In this document: positions 19,335 through 28,126 of the stretch, in pieces
How the letters are laid out: the number at the start of each line of letters is the position of its first letter
Position numbering within the stretch: position 1 is the stretch's first letter
Source: Xanthomonas indica
GTDB lineage: Bacteria > Pseudomonadota > Gammaproteobacteria > Xanthomonadales > Xanthomonadaceae
Reading direction: 5' to 3'
DNA: 64,000 nucleotides
Assembly (NCBI RefSeq): GCF_040529045.1
Contig: NZ_CP131914.1
Coordinates: 4,262,501 to 4,326,500, forward strand
Made by a program: the position numbers and the translations under genes
Notes under the pieces: model-generated
What the model saw: the letters and a program-made list of their open reading frames with translations, nothing else
Databases searched by the model: none
What the model was told of the DNA's origin: nothing

Positions 19335-19964
19335 ATGCGCACCACCTCCCCCCTCCTGCTCACCGGCCTGGCCGCCGCCCTGACCCTGTGCGCCTTGCCG
19401 GCGCTGGCGCAGTCGCAAGGCGACTGGACCGTCGGCATCGGCGCCCACCAGGTCAACCCGAAGTCCGACAACGGCACGCTGGCCGGCGGCACCCTGCCGC
19501 TGCGCATCGACAGCAACATCCGCCCGACGGTGACCTTCGAGTACTTCGTGCACCAGAACCTAGGCGTGGAAGTGCTGGCCGCGCTGCCGTTCGAGCACGA
19601 CATCAGCGTCAAGGGCGTGGGCAAGGTCGGCAGCACCAAGCACCTGCCGCCGGTGGTGTCGCTGCAGTACCACTTCAACAGCGCCGGCAAGGTCTCGCCG
19701 TTCGTCGGCGCCGGCCTCAACTACACCACCTTCTTCAGCGAGAAGACCACCGGCGCGCTGGCCGGCAGCAAGCTGAAGCTGGACGACTCCTGGGGCCTGG
19801 CCGCGCACGCCGGCGTGGACATCGCGCTCACCGAGAAATCGGCGCTGCGCGTGGACCTGCGCTGGATCGACATCGACAGCAAGGTCAAGGTCAACGGCAG
19901 CGACCTGGGCACCGCGCACATCGATCCGCTGGCATACGGCCTGGCCTACGTGATGAAGTTCTGA
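19335..19964 (+). CDS. ompW: OmpW-family outer-membrane protein
   Basis: A 209-residue protein: signal peptide ending ALA-Q (about residue 25), then an eight-strand beta barrel with the OmpW features RPTVTFEYFVHQNLGVEV, the VSLQYHF strand, SPFVGAGLNYT and a C-terminal phenylalanine. OmpW forms a small channel for hydrophobic molecules, and its gene is controlled by oxygen in several bacteria. A perfect FNR-type box precedes this gene. A paralogue follows 236 bp downstream. Confidence 0.9.
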   Translation: MRTTSPLLLTGLAAALTLCALPALAQSQGDWTVGIGAHQVNPKSDNGTLAGGTLPLRIDSNIRPTVTFEYFVHQNLGVEVLAALPFEHDISVKGVGKVGSTKHLPPVVSLQYHFNSAGKVSPFVGAGLNYTTFFSEKTTGALAGSKLKLDDSWGLAAHAGVDIALTEKSALRVDLRWIDIDSKVKVNGSDLGTAHIDPLAYGLAYVMKF

Positions 19965-20200
19965 GGCGTGCGCCGCCGCCGCGACATGCGGCGGCGGCAG
20001 GACGGGCGCCGTTCGCCGCAGCGGCGCCATCCTGGGCACGGACGCGCCGCATCGACGCTGCCCCGCACCCGCGGCGACACCGGGTCGCAGCGCGTCGGCG
20101 CCGCTTCTCTGGCAGACTACGCGCCACACGGATGTGGATCGGCGCCCACCGGGCCGACATGGGTTCGCATCCGCCCACTCGTCGTCCACCGGGGTCTTCC

Positions 20201-20821
20201 ATGCCGCCACGCCTGTTCCGTCGCCTTGCCGTCGCCGCCCTCGCCAGCATCGCCCTGCCCGCCGCGGCGCAATCGGCCGGCCACTTCACCACCAGCTACG
20301 GCCTCCACGGCATGGTGCCGGGCGGCTCCAACGGCACGCTGCGCGGCAGCGACCAGCGCTTCGACGCCGATACCGCACCGGCCGTGTCGTTCACCTACGA
20401 ATACTTCTTCCGCGGCAACCTCGGCGTGGAGATCCAGGGCCTGGTCGGCCAGCAGAAGATCGGCGTGGACCGCGGCGGCGACATCGGCAGCGCCTGGATG
20501 CTGTCGCCCACCATCTCGCTGCAGTACCACTTCAACGGCAACGGCGACATCTCCCCGTTCGTCGGCGCCGGCCTCAACTACACCGCCTTCCTCGGCAGCG
20601 ACGGCAAGGGCGCGTTCTCGTCTAACGACGTCAAGTTCAAGGACAGCGTCGGCCCGGCACTGCATGCCGGCGTGGACTTCGCCGTCGGCGAACGCAGCGC
20701 GATCCGCGTGGACGCGCGCTGGACCGGCATGCGCAGCGACGTGGAGGTGGAGGGCACCAAGCTCGGCAAGGCCAAGCTCGATCCGGTCACCTACGGCGTC
20801 GCCTACCTGATGTACTTCTGA
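20201..20821 (+). CDS. OmpW-family outer-membrane protein, second copy
   Basis: A 206-residue paralogue of the preceding OmpW protein: signal peptide ending AAA-Q, the conserved FTYEYFFRGNLGVEI strand, ISLQYHFN, SPFVGAGLNYT and a C-terminal Tyr-Phe. The loops between strands differ from the first copy, so substrate range may differ. The start at 20201 gives a normal signal peptide. No FNR-type box was found in its own upstream gap; it may rely on read-through or a separate promoter. Confidence 0.87.
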   Translation: MPPRLFRRLAVAALASIALPAAAQSAGHFTTSYGLHGMVPGGSNGTLRGSDQRFDADTAPAVSFTYEYFFRGNLGVEIQGLVGQQKIGVDRGGDIGSAWMLSPTISLQYHFNGNGDISPFVGAGLNYTAFLGSDGKGAFSSNDVKFKDSVGPALHAGVDFAVGERSAIRVDARWTGMRSDVEVEGTKLGKAKLDPVTYGVAYLMYF

Positions 20822-20963
20822 GCCAGCGCGCCAGGCCGCTCCACCGGCACGGCCTGGCGCGTTCGGTCAACGGCAATGCGGCACGGCCCATCACGCTGAG
20901 CGGCAGCGCAACGCGGCCGCCGCGCGTCATGGTCGCGTCGCCCTCGCGGGCTAGAATCCGCGC

Positions 20964-21776
20964 ATGAAAACCTCTTCCCTCGTTTGCACCGCGCTCGCCG
21001 CGACCCTTGCCGCCGCACCGTCCGCCGCCTTCGCCTGGGGCCCGCTGGGCCACCGCCTGGTCGCCGATCTCGCCGCCACCCAGCTCACCCCGCAAGCCCG
21101 CGCGCAGGTCCAGACCCTGCTGCAGGGCGAACCCGACCCGACCCTGGCCGGCGTCGCCAACTGGGCCGACCAGCTCCGCGAACACGATCCCGACCTGGGC
21201 AAGCGCAGCGCGCGCTGGCACTACGTCAATCTGGCCGAAAACGATTGCCACTACGAGCAGACCCGCGACTGCCCGGACGGCAACTGCGCGGTAGAGGCGC
21301 TGCGCCGCCAGGCCGCCATCCTTGCCGACCGCAGCCAGCCGCAGGCTGCGCGCGCGCAGGCGCTGAAGTTCGTCGTGCATTTCGCCGGCGACGTGCAGCA
21401 GCCGCTGCATGCCGGCTACGCCCGCGACAAGGGCGCCAACACCGTGCAGATCCAGTTCGAGGGCAAGGGCACCAACCTGCACTCACTGTGGGACAGCGGC
21501 CTGCTGCGCAGCCGCGGACTGGACGAGCAGGCCTACCTGACCGAACTGGAAAAACAGCCGTTGCCGGCGCCGTCCCCGGCCGGCATCGCCCTCCCGCCGC
21601 CGGCCGCCGCGTGGGCCGAGGCCTCCTGCAGGATCATGATGCGCCCAGGCTTCTATCCGCCTGGCGCGAAGCTGCCGGCCGACTACGTGACGACCTGGCG
21701 GCCGGTCGCCGAAGCACAGTTGCGCCAGGCCGGCGCCGACCTCGCAGCAACCTTGAACGCAGCGCTGGGCAAGTAA
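20964..21776 (+). CDS. S1/P1-type zinc nuclease
   Basis: A secreted or periplasmic 270-residue enzyme that cleaves single-stranded nucleic acids. After signal cleavage (AFA-W) the mature N-terminus is Trp1, which in this family is itself a zinc ligand. The full three-zinc ligand set is present at mature positions Trp1, His6, Asp45, His62, His115, Asp119, His125, His149 and Asp153, very close to fungal P1 spacing. It stands alone. A role in nucleotide scavenging, or in degrading host or extracellular DNA and RNA, is inferred. Confidence 0.93.
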   Translation: MKTSSLVCTALAATLAAAPSAAFAWGPLGHRLVADLAATQLTPQARAQVQTLLQGEPDPTLAGVANWADQLREHDPDLGKRSARWHYVNLAENDCHYEQTRDCPDGNCAVEALRRQAAILADRSQPQAARAQALKFVVHFAGDVQQPLHAGYARDKGANTVQIQFEGKGTNLHSLWDSGLLRSRGLDEQAYLTELEKQPLPAPSPAGIALPPPAAAWAEASCRIMMRPGFYPPGAKLPADYVTTWRPVAEAQLRQAGADLAATLNAALGK

Positions 21777-21789
21777 GCGCGGCGCACCG

Positions 21790-21857
21790 TGCAGGAGCGG
21801 CTTCAGCCGCGATGGACTTGCTTAGGGAAGCAAATCACGGCCGAAGCCGCTCCTGCA
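21790..21857. repeat. REP-like inverted repeat, copy 1
   Basis: Two arms of about 20 bp (GCAGGAGCGGCTTCAGCC and its near-perfect complement) face each other across about 26 bp, just after the nuclease gene and before the thioredoxin gene end. The arm recurs at 45600 and 47880. It matches the short intergenic REP-type repeats common in Xanthomonadaceae. Confidence 0.8.
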
Positions 21858-21864
21858 AGAGCAC

Positions 21865-22308
21865 TTACGCCTCACCCAACTGCGCCCGCGCCCAGCGCAC
21901 GATCTCGGCCGTGCCGATGGCGCCGCTGTGCCGGGCGAGTTCGCGGCCCTGGCGCAGCAGGAGCAGGGTCGGAATGCTGCGAATGCCGAAGCGCCCGGCC
22001 AGCGCCGGCTGCGCGTCGCTGTCCAGCTTGCCCAGGCGCAGCCGCGGCTCCAACTGCGCGGCGGCGGCCGCGAAGTGCGGCGCCATGCTCCGGCACGGAC
22101 CGCACCACGGCGCCCACACGTCCACCAGCAGTGGCAGATCGCTGCGTTCGGCATGCACGGCGAAACTGTCGGCGGTCAGGGTCACCGGCGTGGCCTCGAA
22201 CAAGGCACGATGGCAGCGCCCGCACTGCGGCGCATCCGCCAGCTTCGCCTCCGGCACGCGGTTGAGCGCGGCGCAATCCGGGCAGGCGACATGCAGCGGC
22301 TCGCTCAT
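21865..22308 (-). CDS. trxC: Thioredoxin 2 (zinc-ribbon thioredoxin)
   Basis: A 147-residue cytosolic thiol-disulfide oxidoreductase. It has an N-terminal zinc ribbon with two CxxC pairs (CPDC and CGRC, within residues 9-32) and a thioredoxin fold with active site WCGPC (68-72) and the cis-proline SIPT. This is the TrxC type, often induced by peroxide. Its ATG overlaps the stop of the upstream OsmC-like gene (ATGA), which suggests a shared role in thiol or peroxide stress. Confidence 0.92.
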   Translation of the reverse strand: MSEPLHVACPDCAALNRVPEAKLADAPQCGRCHRALFEATPVTLTADSFAVHAERSDLPLLVDVWAPWCGPCRSMAPHFAAAAAQLEPRLRLGKLDSDAQPALAGRFGIRSIPTLLLLRQGRELARHSGAIGTAEIVRWARAQLGEA

Positions 22309-22784
22309 GCCCCGGCCTCGATGCTCTTGTCGCCGAGCAGCACCGTGCCCTGCGCATCCTTGACCGTGACCTGCACGTCGATGCCCTGGCGCACGCTCTG
22401 GGTGACCACGCAGAACTGCTCGAACTGGGCCAGGATCCGCTCCAGTTGCGCGTAGTCCTGGTTGGCGCCGGGCAACTGCAGTTCCACCGACGCCTGGGGG
22501 ATGCGCCAGAATCCTTCCGGATTGCGCATCGGTGTGGCCGTGATGTGCGCGACCACGCCGGCCGGATCGTTCTTGTACTTGCGCATCGCGAACAACAGGC
22601 TGGCGGCCAGGCAATTGGCGATGCCGGCGAGCAGGATGCGCGTCGGGTTCGGACCGCGCTCATGGCCCAGCGGCGCGGTTTCATCGCTCAGCCAGGGCTC
22701 CAGCGCGGTTTCGTCGAAGCGGATGCGGAACGCGAAGTCCGTGTCCTGCTCCAGGGTGACGCGGATCGGATCGCCGATGGGCAT
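22305..22784 (-). CDS. OsmC-family protein
   Basis: A 159-residue OsmC/Ohr-fold protein. Both family cysteines are present: one in ANCLAASL and one in FEQFCVVTQSVRQGI, matching the thiol peroxidase catalytic pair. OsmC-like proteins reduce organic hydroperoxides, or act on other electrophiles. It is translationally coupled to thioredoxin 2, a plausible electron donor; this is an inference from the overlap. Confidence 0.88.
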   Translation of the reverse strand: MPIGDPIRVTLEQDTDFAFRIRFDETALEPWLSDETAPLGHERGPNPTRILLAGIANCLAASLLFAMRKYKNDPAGVVAHITATPMRNPEGFWRIPQASVELQLPGANQDYAQLERILAQFEQFCVVTQSVRQGIDVQVTVKDAQGTVLLGDKSIEAGA

Positions 22785-22863
22785 GGCGGAGGCTCCAGGT
22801 GCGAAGAAGGGATCTGCGACTCTACGCCGGCGCCGGCAACGGCATGTGGACGTTCTGTCGCGC

Positions 22864-25800
22864 TCATGCCGATGCGTCGCGTCGCGCCAGTGGGTAGTAC
22901 AGCAACGGGATGACCAGCAGGGTCAGTGCGGTGCTGACCAGGATGCCGAACAGCAGCGCCACCGCCAGACCGTTGAAGATCGGATCGTCGAGGATGAACA
23001 GCGCGCCCAGCATCGCGGCCAGGCCGGTCAGCGCGATCGGCGGCGCGCGCACCGCACAGGCCTCGATCACCGCCTGCTCGGCACTGCGCCCCTGCGCCAG
23101 CGCATGGCGGACGAAGTCCACCAGCAGGATCGAATTGCGCACGATGATGCCGGCCAGGGCGATCATGCCGATCATGCTGGTGGCGGTGAACTGGGCGCCG
23201 AGCAAGGCATGGCCCGGCATCACCCCGATCACGGTCAGCGGAATCGGCGCCATGATCACCAGCGGCAGCAGATAGCTGCGGAACTGCGCCACCACCAGCA
23301 GGTAGATCAGCAACAGGCCCACCGCGTAGGCGATGCCCATGTCGCGGAAGGTCTCGTAGGTGATCTGCCATTCGCCGTCCCATTTCACTGCGAAGTCGCC
23401 GGTATCGGCCGGCGGCGCGATGAAGTGCTGCTGCAGCGCCTGGCCATCGAGCGCGTGCCGGCGCAGTTGCCCGACCAGGTCGAACATGCCGTACAGCGGG
23501 CTGTCCAGGCGCCCGGCTTCGTCGCCGGTCACGTACACCACCGGCCGCAGGTCCTTGTGCGCGATGCTGTCGTCCCAGGGCAGGCGCTGCACGGTCACCA
23601 GCGCCGACAGCGGGACCAGTTGGCCATCGCCGCCGCGCACATGCAGCGCCAGCACGCGTGCGCTGGCGGCCTGCGCGGCGGCCGGCAGGCGCAACCGCAC
23701 CGGCTGTGCCACCTTGGACGTGCCATCGTGCAGCCAGGTGACGTCCAGACCCTGCACCGCCGTAGCCAGGGCATCGGCGATGGATGCCTGGCTCACGCCC
23801 AGGCGCGCGGCGCGCACCCGGTCGACCACCAGCGTCTCGCGGGTGGCGGCACTCTCCACGCTGGTGTCGACATCGACCACGTTCGGCGTACGCAGGAAGC
23901 GCTGCTCCAGCAGCAACGCCAGGCGCTGGCTGCGCGCATAGTCCGGCCCATAGACCTCGGCCACCAAGGGCGCCAGCACCGGCGGCCCCGGCGGCACTTC
24001 CACCACCTTCAGCGAGGCGCCATACCGGCGCGCGATCGCCGCCAGCGGAGGGCGCAGCGTGCGGGCGATGGCGTGGCTATGACGCGTGCGTTGGTGTTTG
24101 TCGACTAGGTTCACCTGCAGGTCGCCGACGTTGTTGCCGCTGCGCAGGAAGTACTGCCGCACCAGGCCATTGAAGTTGACCGGCGCCGAGGTGCCGGCAT
24201 AGCCCTGGTAGTCGTGCACCTCGGGCGAGCGGTCGAGCACCCCGGCCAGTTCCACCAACAGCGCGTCGGTGTCCTGCAGGGTTCTGCCCTCGGGCAGATC
24301 GACCACGATCTGCAGTTCGGACTTGTCGTCGAACGGCAGCATCTTCAGCACCACCCATTGCAGCCCGACCAGGCCGACCGCGGCCAGCAGCAGCGCCGCG
24401 ATGCCGGCGAACAGCCAACCACGGCGGCGTGCGCCGCGGACCGGATCCAGGAACGGGCGCAGCAACCGCGCGAACAGCCGCTGCAGGCGCGGCGGCGCAT
24501 CGCCACCGGCATGTGCCGGCGCAGGCTGCGCCGGCACATGCCGCTTCAACAGCGTCAGCGCCAGCCAGGGCGTCACCACCAGTGCGATCGCCAGCGACAG
24601 CAGCATGCCGACCGAGGCATTGATCGGGATCGGTCGCATGTACGGTCCCATCAGGCCGCTGACGAAGGCCATCGGCATCAGCGCCGCGATCACGGTGAAG
24701 GTGGCGAGGATGGTCGGGCCACCAACCTCGTCCACCGCCGCCGGAATCGCCTCGCGCAAAGTCTTGCCGCCGGCGCGCAGATGGCGGTGGATGTTCTCCA
24801 CCACCACGATGGCGTCGTCGACCAGGATGCCGATCGAGAAGATCAGCGCGAACAGCGACACGCGATTGAGGGTGAAGCCCATCGCCCACGAGGCGAACAG
24901 CGTCAGCGCCAGTGTCAGTACCACCGCGCTGCCGACCACGATGGCCTCGCGCCAGCCCAGCGCGAACAGCACCAGCAGCACCACCGAGGCGGTGGCGAAC
25001 ACCAGCTTGTGGATCAGCTTGGCGGCCTTGGCCGCCGCGCTGGCGCCGTAGTCACGGGTGACCTCGGCATGCACGCCCTGCGGCAGCAGTTCGCCGCGCA
25101 AGGCCTGCAGACGCGCGCTCACCGCGCGGGTGAGCGCCGCGGCGTCGCTGCCCGGCTTCTTGGCAATGGCCAGGGTCACCGCCGGCGCACGCCCCTGCGC
25201 CGGGCCGCCGCGCGTGGGCGGCGCGCCGTACCACACGTAGGCGCCGGGCAGATCGGCGCCAGCCTGCACCTGGGCCACGTCGCGCAACCTCAGTGGCTGG
25301 CCATCGTGCATGCCGATCACCAGTTCGCGCACGGTGTCGGCGTCGGCCAGGAACCGGCCGGCACTGAGCGGCACCGCGCGGCCGTCGCCGATCCGGTCGC
25401 CGAGCGGGCGTACCACGTTCGCGCCCTGCAGCGCCTGGCCGAGGTCGGCCACGGTGAGGTCGTAGGCGGCCAGCCGCGCCGGATCCAGGGTCACCGTCAG
25501 CACCCGTGGCGGCGCACCGATGCTGTAGATGTCGCGCGTGCCGGGAATGCGCTTGAGTTCGGTTTCCAGCGTGCGCGCGATCGCGACCAGATCGGCGGCG
25601 CTGCGCTGCGGATCGTCGCCCCACAGGGTCACGCTCATCACCGGCACGTCGTCGATGCCCTTGGGCTTGACCAGCGGCGCGCTGGCACCCATCCGCGTCG
25701 GCAGCACGTCCAGATTGGAATACACCTGGTTGTACAGGCGCACCAGTGCGACCTGCCGCGGCACCCCGACCTGGAATTCGACGGTCAGCACCGCCTGACC

Positions 25801-26067
25801 CGGGCGGCTCACCGAGTACACGTGCTTGATGCCTTCGATCTCGTCGAGCTTCTGTTCCAGTGGCGTGCTCAGCAATTGCTCGACCTCGCGCGCATCGGCA
25901 CCGGGCAAGGCGACGAACACATTGGCCATGGTCACATCGATCTGCGGCTCTTCCTCGCGCGGGGTGACCGCCACCGCCGCCAGGCCGAGCAGCAGACCGA
26001 GCAGGGCCAGCAACGGCGTCAGCGGATTGGCCTGAAAGAATGCCGCCAGGCGGCCGGACAGTCCCAT
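22864..26067 (-). CDS. RND efflux transporter inner-membrane permease
   Basis: A 1067-residue AcrB-superfamily proton antiporter. Seen: the N-terminal membrane helix, then periplasmic porter region with EEEPQIDVTMANV, and the proton-relay motif GILVDDAIVVVENIHRH in the TM4 region (Asp-Asp pair), with the expected second half duplicating the layout. Start at 26067 is chosen because it precedes the first helix; the adaptor gene upstream ends 1 bp before it. The substrate is unknown; the sequence looks closer to HAE1/uncharacterised hydrophobe pumps than to metal pumps. There is no outer-membrane channel gene in the operon. Confidence 0.92.
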   Translation of the reverse strand: MGLSGRLAAFFQANPLTPLLALLGLLLGLAAVAVTPREEEPQIDVTMANVFVALPGADAREVEQLLSTPLEQKLDEIEGIKHVYSVSRPGQAVLTVEFQVGVPRQVALVRLYNQVYSNLDVLPTRMGASAPLVKPKGIDDVPVMSVTLWGDDPQRSAADLVAIARTLETELKRIPGTRDIYSIGAPPRVLTVTLDPARLAAYDLTVADLGQALQGANVVRPLGDRIGDGRAVPLSAGRFLADADTVRELVIGMHDGQPLRLRDVAQVQAGADLPGAYVWYGAPPTRGGPAQGRAPAVTLAIAKKPGSDAAALTRAVSARLQALRGELLPQGVHAEVTRDYGASAAAKAAKLIHKLVFATASVVLLVLFALGWREAIVVGSAVVLTLALTLFASWAMGFTLNRVSLFALIFSIGILVDDAIVVVENIHRHLRAGGKTLREAIPAAVDEVGGPTILATFTVIAALMPMAFVSGLMGPYMRPIPINASVGMLLSLAIALVVTPWLALTLLKRHVPAQPAPAHAGGDAPPRLQRLFARLLRPFLDPVRGARRRGWLFAGIAALLLAAVGLVGLQWVVLKMLPFDDKSELQIVVDLPEGRTLQDTDALLVELAGVLDRSPEVHDYQGYAGTSAPVNFNGLVRQYFLRSGNNVGDLQVNLVDKHQRTRHSHAIARTLRPPLAAIARRYGASLKVVEVPPGPPVLAPLVAEVYGPDYARSQRLALLLEQRFLRTPNVVDVDTSVESAATRETLVVDRVRAARLGVSQASIADALATAVQGLDVTWLHDGTSKVAQPVRLRLPAAAQAASARVLALHVRGGDGQLVPLSALVTVQRLPWDDSIAHKDLRPVVYVTGDEAGRLDSPLYGMFDLVGQLRRHALDGQALQQHFIAPPADTGDFAVKWDGEWQITYETFRDMGIAYAVGLLLIYLLVVAQFRSYLLPLVIMAPIPLTVIGVMPGHALLGAQFTATSMIGMIALAGIIVRNSILLVDFVRHALAQGRSAEQAVIEACAVRAPPIALTGLAAMLGALFILDDPIFNGLAVALLFGILVSTALTLLVIPLLYYPLARRDASA

Positions 26068-26068
26068 C

Positions 26069-27244
26069 TCAGTGCTCCGCCAGCGCGCGCCGCTGCGCGA
26101 CCAGGGCCTGTCCGGCGGCGACCGGGTCGCGCGCCACGCGTTCGCCTGCGCGCAGCCCGGCCAGCACTTCCACCCGCTGCGCATCGCGCCGCCCGATCCG
26201 CAGCTGACGCAGGACCAAACGCCCATCGGCCAGGACATAGGCGGCGCTGAGTTCGCCCCGCTGCAGCAACGCCGAGCGCGGGATGCTCAACGGCGTCGCC
26301 TCCGCGGCATCGCCGGCCGCCAGCGGAAAGTCGACCTTGGCCGTGGTGCCCGGCGCCGGGGCCGGCTGCAGCGCCGGCAGCGGCACCCGCACCGTCACGC
26401 TGTGGCTGCGCGGATCGGCCGTGGGAAACACCGTGACCTGCGGAACCTGCAGGATGCGTCCATCGTCCAGCCGCACCTGCGCGCGCGGCGCGGCGCGGAC
26501 GGCAGCGGCGTCGGACTGCGGCACCTGCACCTCGATACGCTGCGAACCGGGCACGTACAGCGACAGCAACGCCTGTCCAGCCGCCACCGCCTCGCCCGGC
26601 TGCACCTGGCGGGCGCTGATCACCCCGGCAAACGGCGCACGCACCACCGTGTACGCGGCCGGCTGTTGCGCCTGCGCCAGTTGCGCCTCCGCCGCGGCGC
26701 GCGCCGCGCGTGCCGCATCGCGGGTGGCGCGCGCCTGATCCTGTTGCGCGCGCGACACGTACTGCGCATCGGCCAGGGCGGCATAGCGGCGGTAGCTGGC
26801 CTCGGCCTCGCCAGCGCTGGCCATGGCAGCGCGCAGCTGTGCCCGGGCGCTGTCGACCCCGGCCCGCTGTTCCACTGCGCTCAATTGCAGCAGCACCTGG
26901 CCGGCGACGACGCGGTCGCCCACGTCCACCGCCACACGGCGGACGCGGCCGTCGGTTTGCGCGCTCAGATCGGCGTGTTCCACCGCGGCGACCACGCCGT
27001 CCCAGGAGCGGGAGGCCATCGCCGCAGACGCCACCGGAGCCGTCGCCAGCGCCGGCAACGGCGGCGGCGCAACCGCGGCGGCGTCATGTCGGCAGCCGGC
27101 GAGCGCCAGCATGGCCAGCGACACGAGCACGCCAGCCACGGTGGCGCGGCCGTTCGCGCCTGATGGCGTGGCCGCGGCCGCACCCGGCCGGCGCAGCCGC
27201 TCGGCGCTCCCGGCGCTCCAGATTGGCCAACGACGCACATGCAT
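26069..27244 (-). CDS. RND efflux periplasmic adaptor lipoprotein (HlyD-like)
   Basis: A 391-residue membrane-fusion protein that bridges the RND permease and an outer-membrane channel. It has a lipobox (LALAGC), a lipoyl-like half motif (DGRVRRVAVDVGDRV), an Ala-rich coiled-coil hairpin and a second lipoyl half (APFAGVISARQV). The start at 27244 has a GGAG ribosome site 9 nt upstream, but leaves an unusually long N-region before the lipobox. It is the first gene of a two-gene operon with a sigma-70-like promoter in the AT-rich gap shared with the divergent rhodanese operon. Confidence 0.88.
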   Translation of the reverse strand: MHVRRWPIWSAGSAERLRRPGAAAATPSGANGRATVAGVLVSLAMLALAGCRHDAAAVAPPPLPALATAPVASAAMASRSWDGVVAAVEHADLSAQTDGRVRRVAVDVGDRVVAGQVLLQLSAVEQRAGVDSARAQLRAAMASAGEAEASYRRYAALADAQYVSRAQQDQARATRDAARAARAAAEAQLAQAQQPAAYTVVRAPFAGVISARQVQPGEAVAAGQALLSLYVPGSQRIEVQVPQSDAAAVRAAPRAQVRLDDGRILQVPQVTVFPTADPRSHSVTVRVPLPALQPAPAPGTTAKVDFPLAAGDAAEATPLSIPRSALLQRGELSAAYVLADGRLVLRQLRIGRRDAQRVEVLAGLRAGERVARDPVAAGQALVAQRRALAEH

Positions 27245-27334
27245 GATCGAACTCCACAAGGAAAAGCACGGTTCCGCCAGCGGCGGGCAAGCCACGCGGC
27301 GGCAGCGGTCGCGACCACGAGGCTGGCCGCGAGA

Positions 27335-27375
27335 TAAATTAGAATTTTCTTATATTAGAGTCAACTGATATGATG
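27335..27375. promoter_or_regulatory. AT-rich divergent promoter/operator region
   Basis: A short, strikingly AT-rich patch in a GC-rich genome, between the efflux operon and the rhodanese-bigR operon. On the minus strand TTGACT (27359-27364) and TAATTT (27336-27341) are 17 bp apart, a plausible promoter for the efflux genes. On the plus strand TATGAT (27369-27374) is a possible -10. A direct repeat ATTAGA occurs at 27338 and 27354. BigR-type repressors are known to bind AT-rich sites overlapping their own promoter; binding here is inferred. Confidence 0.5.
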
Positions 27376-27402
27376 GGCGCACTTTCCCGCCGAGCACCCC
27401 CA

Positions 27403-27771
27403 ATGCCCGCCTCCTCCGCCCAAGCCCTGGTCGATCGCGCACGCGCGCAGATCCACGAAACCCCCATCCACCCCGATTTCGCTGCCACGCCATTGCCCGG
27501 CGAATGGATCATCGACGTGCGCGAACCCGGCGAGTTCGCCATGGGCCACCTGCCCAACGCCATCAACATCCCGCGCGGCATCCTCGAATTCCGCCTCGAT
27601 GCCGATCCGGCGCTGGCCCGGCGCGATCAGCCGATCCTGCTGTATTGCGCCAGCGGCGGCCGCTCCACGCTGGCGGCACTGAGCCTGCAGCACCTGGGCT
27701 ACACCGCGGTGCGCTCGCTGACCGGCGGCTTCCTGGGCTGGACCGCAGCCGGTGGCCCGGTCGATTTCTGA
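27403..27771 (+). CDS. Rhodanese-like sulfurtransferase
   Basis: A 122-residue single-domain rhodanese that carries sulfane sulfur on Cys82 in the active loop CASGGRS. The DVREPGEF and GHLPNAINIPRG motifs are typical. The start at 27403 is preferred to 27370/27373 because the putative -10 overlaps the upstream ATGs, but no start has a good ribosome site; the longer form would be 133 residues. It is followed by a BigR-type regulator and a persulfide dioxygenase, so it likely shuttles sulfur in sulfide detoxification. Confidence 0.85.
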   Translation: MPASSAQALVDRARAQIHETPIHPDFAATPLPGEWIIDVREPGEFAMGHLPNAINIPRGILEFRLDADPALARRDQPILLYCASGGRSTLAALSLQHLGYTAVRSLTGGFLGWTAAGGPVDF

Positions 27772-27775
27772 GCCG

Positions 27776-28126
27776 ATGACGCGCCGCGCCGCGCCCGCCC
27801 TGGATCCTGCCGCGATGCGTGCGCACGCCAGCGAGGCCGCACGCCTGCTGAAGGCGCTCGGCAACGAGAAGCGCCTGTTGCTGCTGTGCCTGCTGGTGGA
27901 CCACGAGCAATCGGTCGGCGAACTCAACGCACGCGTGGAGCTGAGCCAGTCGGCGCTGTCGCAACATCTGGCGCTGCTGCGCGAGGATGGGCTGGTGCAG
28001 ACCCGCCGCGACGGCCAGACCATCTATTATTCGCTGGTGCCCGGCCCGGTGCAGCGCATCCTCGAGGTGCTGCACGGCATCTACTGCAGCGCCGCGCCGC
28101 CCGCCGCCAGCAGGAGCGATCGATGA
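27776..28126 (+). CDS. bigR: ArsR-family persulfide-sensing repressor, BigR-like
   Basis: A 116-residue winged-helix repressor with the recognition helix LSQSALSQHLALLRE. Two cysteines, Cys38 (LLLLCLL) and Cys104 (GIYCS), are spaced exactly 66 residues apart, the spacing of the redox pair Cys42/Cys108 in BigR of Xylella and Agrobacterium. These oxidise in response to persulfide and release DNA. It is the second gene of the rhodanese operon, and its stop overlaps the dioxygenase start. Self-repression at the AT-rich promoter is expected from the family. Confidence 0.85.
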   Translation: MTRRAAPALDPAAMRAHASEAARLLKALGNEKRLLLLCLLVDHEQSVGELNARVELSQSALSQHLALLREDGLVQTRRDGQTIYYSLVPGPVQRILEVLHGIYCSAAPPAASRSDR

